The notes under the pieces were generated by a model. It made no database searches. It was not told the origin of the DNA and was given only the letters and a program-made list of their open reading frames with translations. The position numbers and the translations under genes are program-made. From contig SKTN01000346.1 of assembly GCA_007117945.1 (NCBI GenBank), forward strand, positions 1 through 6,745: 6,745 nucleotides of DNA. The letters are read 5' to 3'. Positions 5,122 to 6,745 of this stretch are shown one piece after another; within the stretch, counting starts at the first letter, position 1, and the number at the start of each line of letters is the position of its first letter. Source of the DNA: Nitriliruptoraceae bacterium. GTDB lineage: Bacteria; Actinomycetota; Nitriliruptoria; Nitriliruptorales; Nitriliruptoraceae.

Positions 5122-5904
5122 TCAGGGCTTGCGGGGGCCCGGGATGAAGGCGTTGGTGCGACGGACGTACTCGTCGTAGCCCTCGCGCGTGCTGCCGCCC
5201 TTGGACATGTTCTTGTCAGTGAGCGCCACACCGGAGACCTGCACGATGAGGTAGGTCATGGCCAGGGTCCCGATCACCGCCCACCACGCACCCGTGGACA
5301 GGGCGAGCAGGAGGAGGGACCACCACACCACGGTGTCCCCGAAGTAGTTCGGGTGCCGGGTGTAGCGCCACAGTCCACGGTCCATCACCGTGCCCCGGTT
5401 GGCCGGATCGGCGAGGAACCGCGACAGCTGCCAGTCGCCACCGGCCTCGAACACGAAGCCGACCAGCCACACCACGACGGCGACGTAGTCCAGCCAGATC
5501 AGGCCCTCGGGTGACCCGTTGAAGGTCGCGGCCAGCAAGGGCAGGGAGATGAACCACGCCAGCACGGCCTGGAGCAGGAAGATGGTCACCAGGCTCCGCG
5601 CCGCGAAGCTCTCCGGCCTGCGACGGCGCATCGCCTGGTAGCGCTTGTCCTCGCCGTCACCCCAGTTGCGCCAGGTGATGTAACCCGACAGGCGCAGCCC
5701 CCAGATGGTGACCAGCGCCAGGGCGAGCCACGTGCGGGCGGTGGGGGGCTCGGCGAAGTACGCGTAGGTCCACGCAGCGACGACGAAGGCCAGACCCCAG
5801 ACCCGGTCGACCAGGCTCGCGTCCTTGCGCACCACGCTGATGACCCAGGTCAGGACCATCATCGCCGACACGGTCCCGAGCCCGACCAGCCATACCTGCC
5901 ACAT
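5122..5904 (-). CDS. DUF1295 family integral membrane protein (steroid 5-alpha-reductase / ICMT-like fold)
   Basis: The 260-residue protein has about six to seven hydrophobic segments, roughly at residues 1-23, 33-51, 57-75, 104-126, 138-154, 189-204 and 206-226. The diagnostic block is at 175-195: DRGLWRYTRHPNYFGDTVVWW. Its RHPNYFG core is shared by DUF1295 proteins, steroid 5-alpha reductases and isoprenylcysteine methyltransferases, and is linked to cofactor binding there. The C-terminal block, SGVALTDKNM followed by EGYDEYVRRTNAFIPG, is also typical of DUF1295. The substrate is unknown; a role in lipid or steroid modification is inferred from the fold only. The start is set at ATG 5904 with AGGA eight bases upstream; GTG at 5910 is an equally possible start two codons earlier. 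It is divergent from udgB and 102 bases upstream of mec, with no clear tie to cysteine synthesis. Confidence 0.9.
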   Translation of the reverse strand: MWQVWLVGLGTVSAMMVLTWVISVVRKDASLVDRVWGLAFVVAAWTYAYFAEPPTARTWLALALVTIWGLRLSGYITWRNWGDGEDKRYQAMRRRRPESFAARSLVTIFLLQAVLAWFISLPLLAATFNGSPEGLIWLDYVAVVVWLVGFVFEAGGDWQLSRFLADPANRGTVMDRGLWRYTRHPNYFGDTVVWWSLLLLALSTGAWWAVIGTLAMTYLIVQVSGVALTDKNMSKGGSTREGYDEYVRRTNAFIPGPRKP

Positions 5905-6074
5905 CGCCACGTTCCTGCTCCTGCTCGTCCTCGTCGTGCGTGCTGCCGCGCACCTGCGACAGGCACCGCTGCCATGCCTGCGCGGCACGGCAGGCGCAGC
6001 CGTCCGTCGCGACTTCACTGCACCATGCAGGTTCGCAGGTGTGCGCAGCCTGGACGGGGTGGCGCCCTAGCCTG
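5905..6074. promoter_or_regulatory. Divergent intergenic region with several inverted repeats
   Basis: These 170 bases separate the divergent membrane-protein and udgB genes and must hold both promoters unless transcripts extend further. Visible structure: GCCTGC/GCAGGC (5976-5981 and 5990-5995), the overlapping alternative CTGCGC/GCGCAG (5978-5983 and 5994-5999), CTGCA-cca-TGCAG (6018-6030), and a 9-bp inverted pair CACCTGCGA (5951-5959) and TCGCAGGTG (6033-6041) that brackets the other two. GCGCAGCC occurs twice (5994-6001, 6043-6050). These could be operator half-sites or hairpins; no known regulator motif is recognised. Confidence 0.45.
6068..6073 (+). promoter_or_regulatory. Candidate -10 element for udgB, possibly leaderless
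   Basis: TAGCCT fits TAnnnT. Its last base is eight bases before the second in-frame ATG (6081), which is the spacing expected if transcription starts at that ATG. There is no good Shine-Dalgarno before either ATG, which fits leaderless translation, common in actinobacteria. There is no clear -35 element. Confidence 0.3.
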
Positions 6075-6745
6075 ATGGCCATGGTCTCACCCTGCGATCC
6101 GCCCAGCGACCCTGCCGATGACGGCGACGCGCGCGCCACAACGCCCGGGAACAGGCTCGATGACCTCGCAGCGGCGATCGTGGACTGCCACGCCTGTCCC
6201 CGCCTGGTCGCCTGGCGCGAGCAGGTCGCACGCGAGCGGCGGGCGGCCTTCGCCGACCAGGAGTACTGGGGGCGACCGGTCCCCGGTTTCGGCGATCCGC
6301 GGGCGCCGGTGGTGCTCGTCGGCCTGGCGCCTGCCGCCCACGGCGCGAACCGCACCGGCCGGGTCTTCACCGGGGACCGGTCGGGTGACTGGCTGTTCGC
6401 CGCGCTGCACCGGACCGGGTTCGCCAACCAGGCGCGATCCGTCGCGACCGATGACGGCCTCGCGCTGACCGATGCCTACGTCACCGCGGCCGTGCGCTGC
6501 GCACCACCCGCCAACCGACCCAGCACCGACGAGCGGGACCGCTGCGCCCCCTACCTCGCCCGCGAGCTCGAGCTGCTGCCCTGGCGGGTGCTGGTGGCCC
6601 TCGGCGGCTTCGCCTGGGACGCGGTCCTGCGCCGCACGGGCTGGTCCGGCCGCAAGCCGCGGTTCGGCCACGGCGCCGAGGTGGCGCTACCGGACGGCGG
6701 CGTGCTGCTCGGCTGCTACCACGTCAGCCAGCAGAACACCTTCAC
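6075..6745 (+). CDS. udgB: Type 5 uracil-DNA glycosylase (UDGb), C-terminus beyond right edge
   Basis: This DNA repair enzyme removes uracil, and in relatives also hypoxanthine and other deaminated bases, starting base excision repair. The 223 complete codons hold the four [4Fe-4S] cysteines C38, C41 (DCHACPRL), C142 (VRCAPP) and C157 (RCAPYL). They also hold the UDGb active-site block GLAPAAHGANRTGRVFTGD (83-101), where alanine stands where other UDG families have an acid or asparagine, and the closing HVSQQNTF (216-223) motif. Only the last few dozen residues should be missing. Two in-frame ATGs (6075, 6081) are possible starts; neither has a good ribosome site, and a TAGCCT before 6081 hints at a leaderless start there. 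It is the only plus-strand gene and is divergent from the rest. A long minus-strand frame across it is a shadow. Confidence 0.93.
   Translation, partial: MAMVSPCDPPSDPADDGDARATTPGNRLDDLAAAIVDCHACPRLVAWREQVARERRAAFADQEYWGRPVPGFGDPRAPVVLVGLAPAAHGANRTGRVFTGDRSGDWLFAALHRTGFANQARSVATDDGLALTDAYVTAAVRCAPPANRPSTDERDRCAPYLARELELLPWRVLVALGGFAWDAVLRRTGWSGRKPRFGHGAEVALPDGGVLLGCYHVSQQNTF

Noticed and set aside
4663..5514. 283-codon plus-strand frame opposite mec and the membrane-protein gene
   Set aside because: It spans two real minus-strand genes and their gap, and shows no recognisable domain.
5657..6427. 256- and 194-codon minus-strand frames crossing udgB and the divergent spacer
   Set aside because: udgB has all four cluster cysteines and the active-site motifs on the plus strand. 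The minus frames are arginine- and proline-rich shadows.

Overview
The window is chromosomal DNA from a high-GC actinobacterium. Codon third positions are almost all G or C, starts are often GTG, and several neighbours keep the order I recall from Mycobacterium tuberculosis: mec, cysO, cysM, an Rv1339-like MBL protein, rph, rdgB. I cannot name the genus. The protein sequences are divergent enough from mycobacteria and Streptomyces that a deep-branching actinobacterial lineage is possible, but this is inference. I saw no mobile element, tRNA, rRNA or CRISPR array.

Layout, right to left, because all but one gene lie on the minus strand. At the right edge a type 5 (UDGb) uracil-DNA glycosylase gene runs rightward off the window. 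Divergent from it, across a 170-bp spacer rich in inverted repeats, is a membrane protein of the DUF1295 / steroid 5-alpha-reductase-like family. Then comes the centre of interest, a CysO-type cysteine biosynthesis cluster. It holds mec (JAMM metallopeptidase), an uncharacterised 123-residue gene overlapping mec by one base, a small gene that appears frameshifted, cysO (sulfur-carrier protein) and cysM (O-phosphoserine sulfhydrylase). After cysM come an MBL-fold hydrolase related to the mycobacterial phosphodiesterase Rv1339, an acidic lipoprotein of unknown function, RNase PH, and a truncated rdgB overlapping rph by four bases.

How the genes work together: in the known pathway, thiocarboxylated CysO donates sulfur to the aminoacrylate formed by CysM from O-phosphoserine. 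The resulting CysO-cysteine is hydrolysed by Mec to release cysteine. The activating enzyme (MoeZ) is not in the window. CysO here does not end in the usual Gly-Gly but in Gly-Gly-Ala-Ala, so the encoded protein looks like a precursor that must be trimmed before activation. Mec is the obvious candidate for that step. Two extra genes sit between mec and cysO, one intact and one apparently frameshifted. rph and rdgB form a translationally coupled pair for 3' RNA processing and nucleotide-pool cleaning.

Most useful points for follow-up: the CysO C-terminal tail, the +1 frameshift in the small gene at 3994-4207, the unknown gene coupled to mec, the strong hairpin between the lipoprotein gene and rph, and the repeat-rich divergent promoter region.
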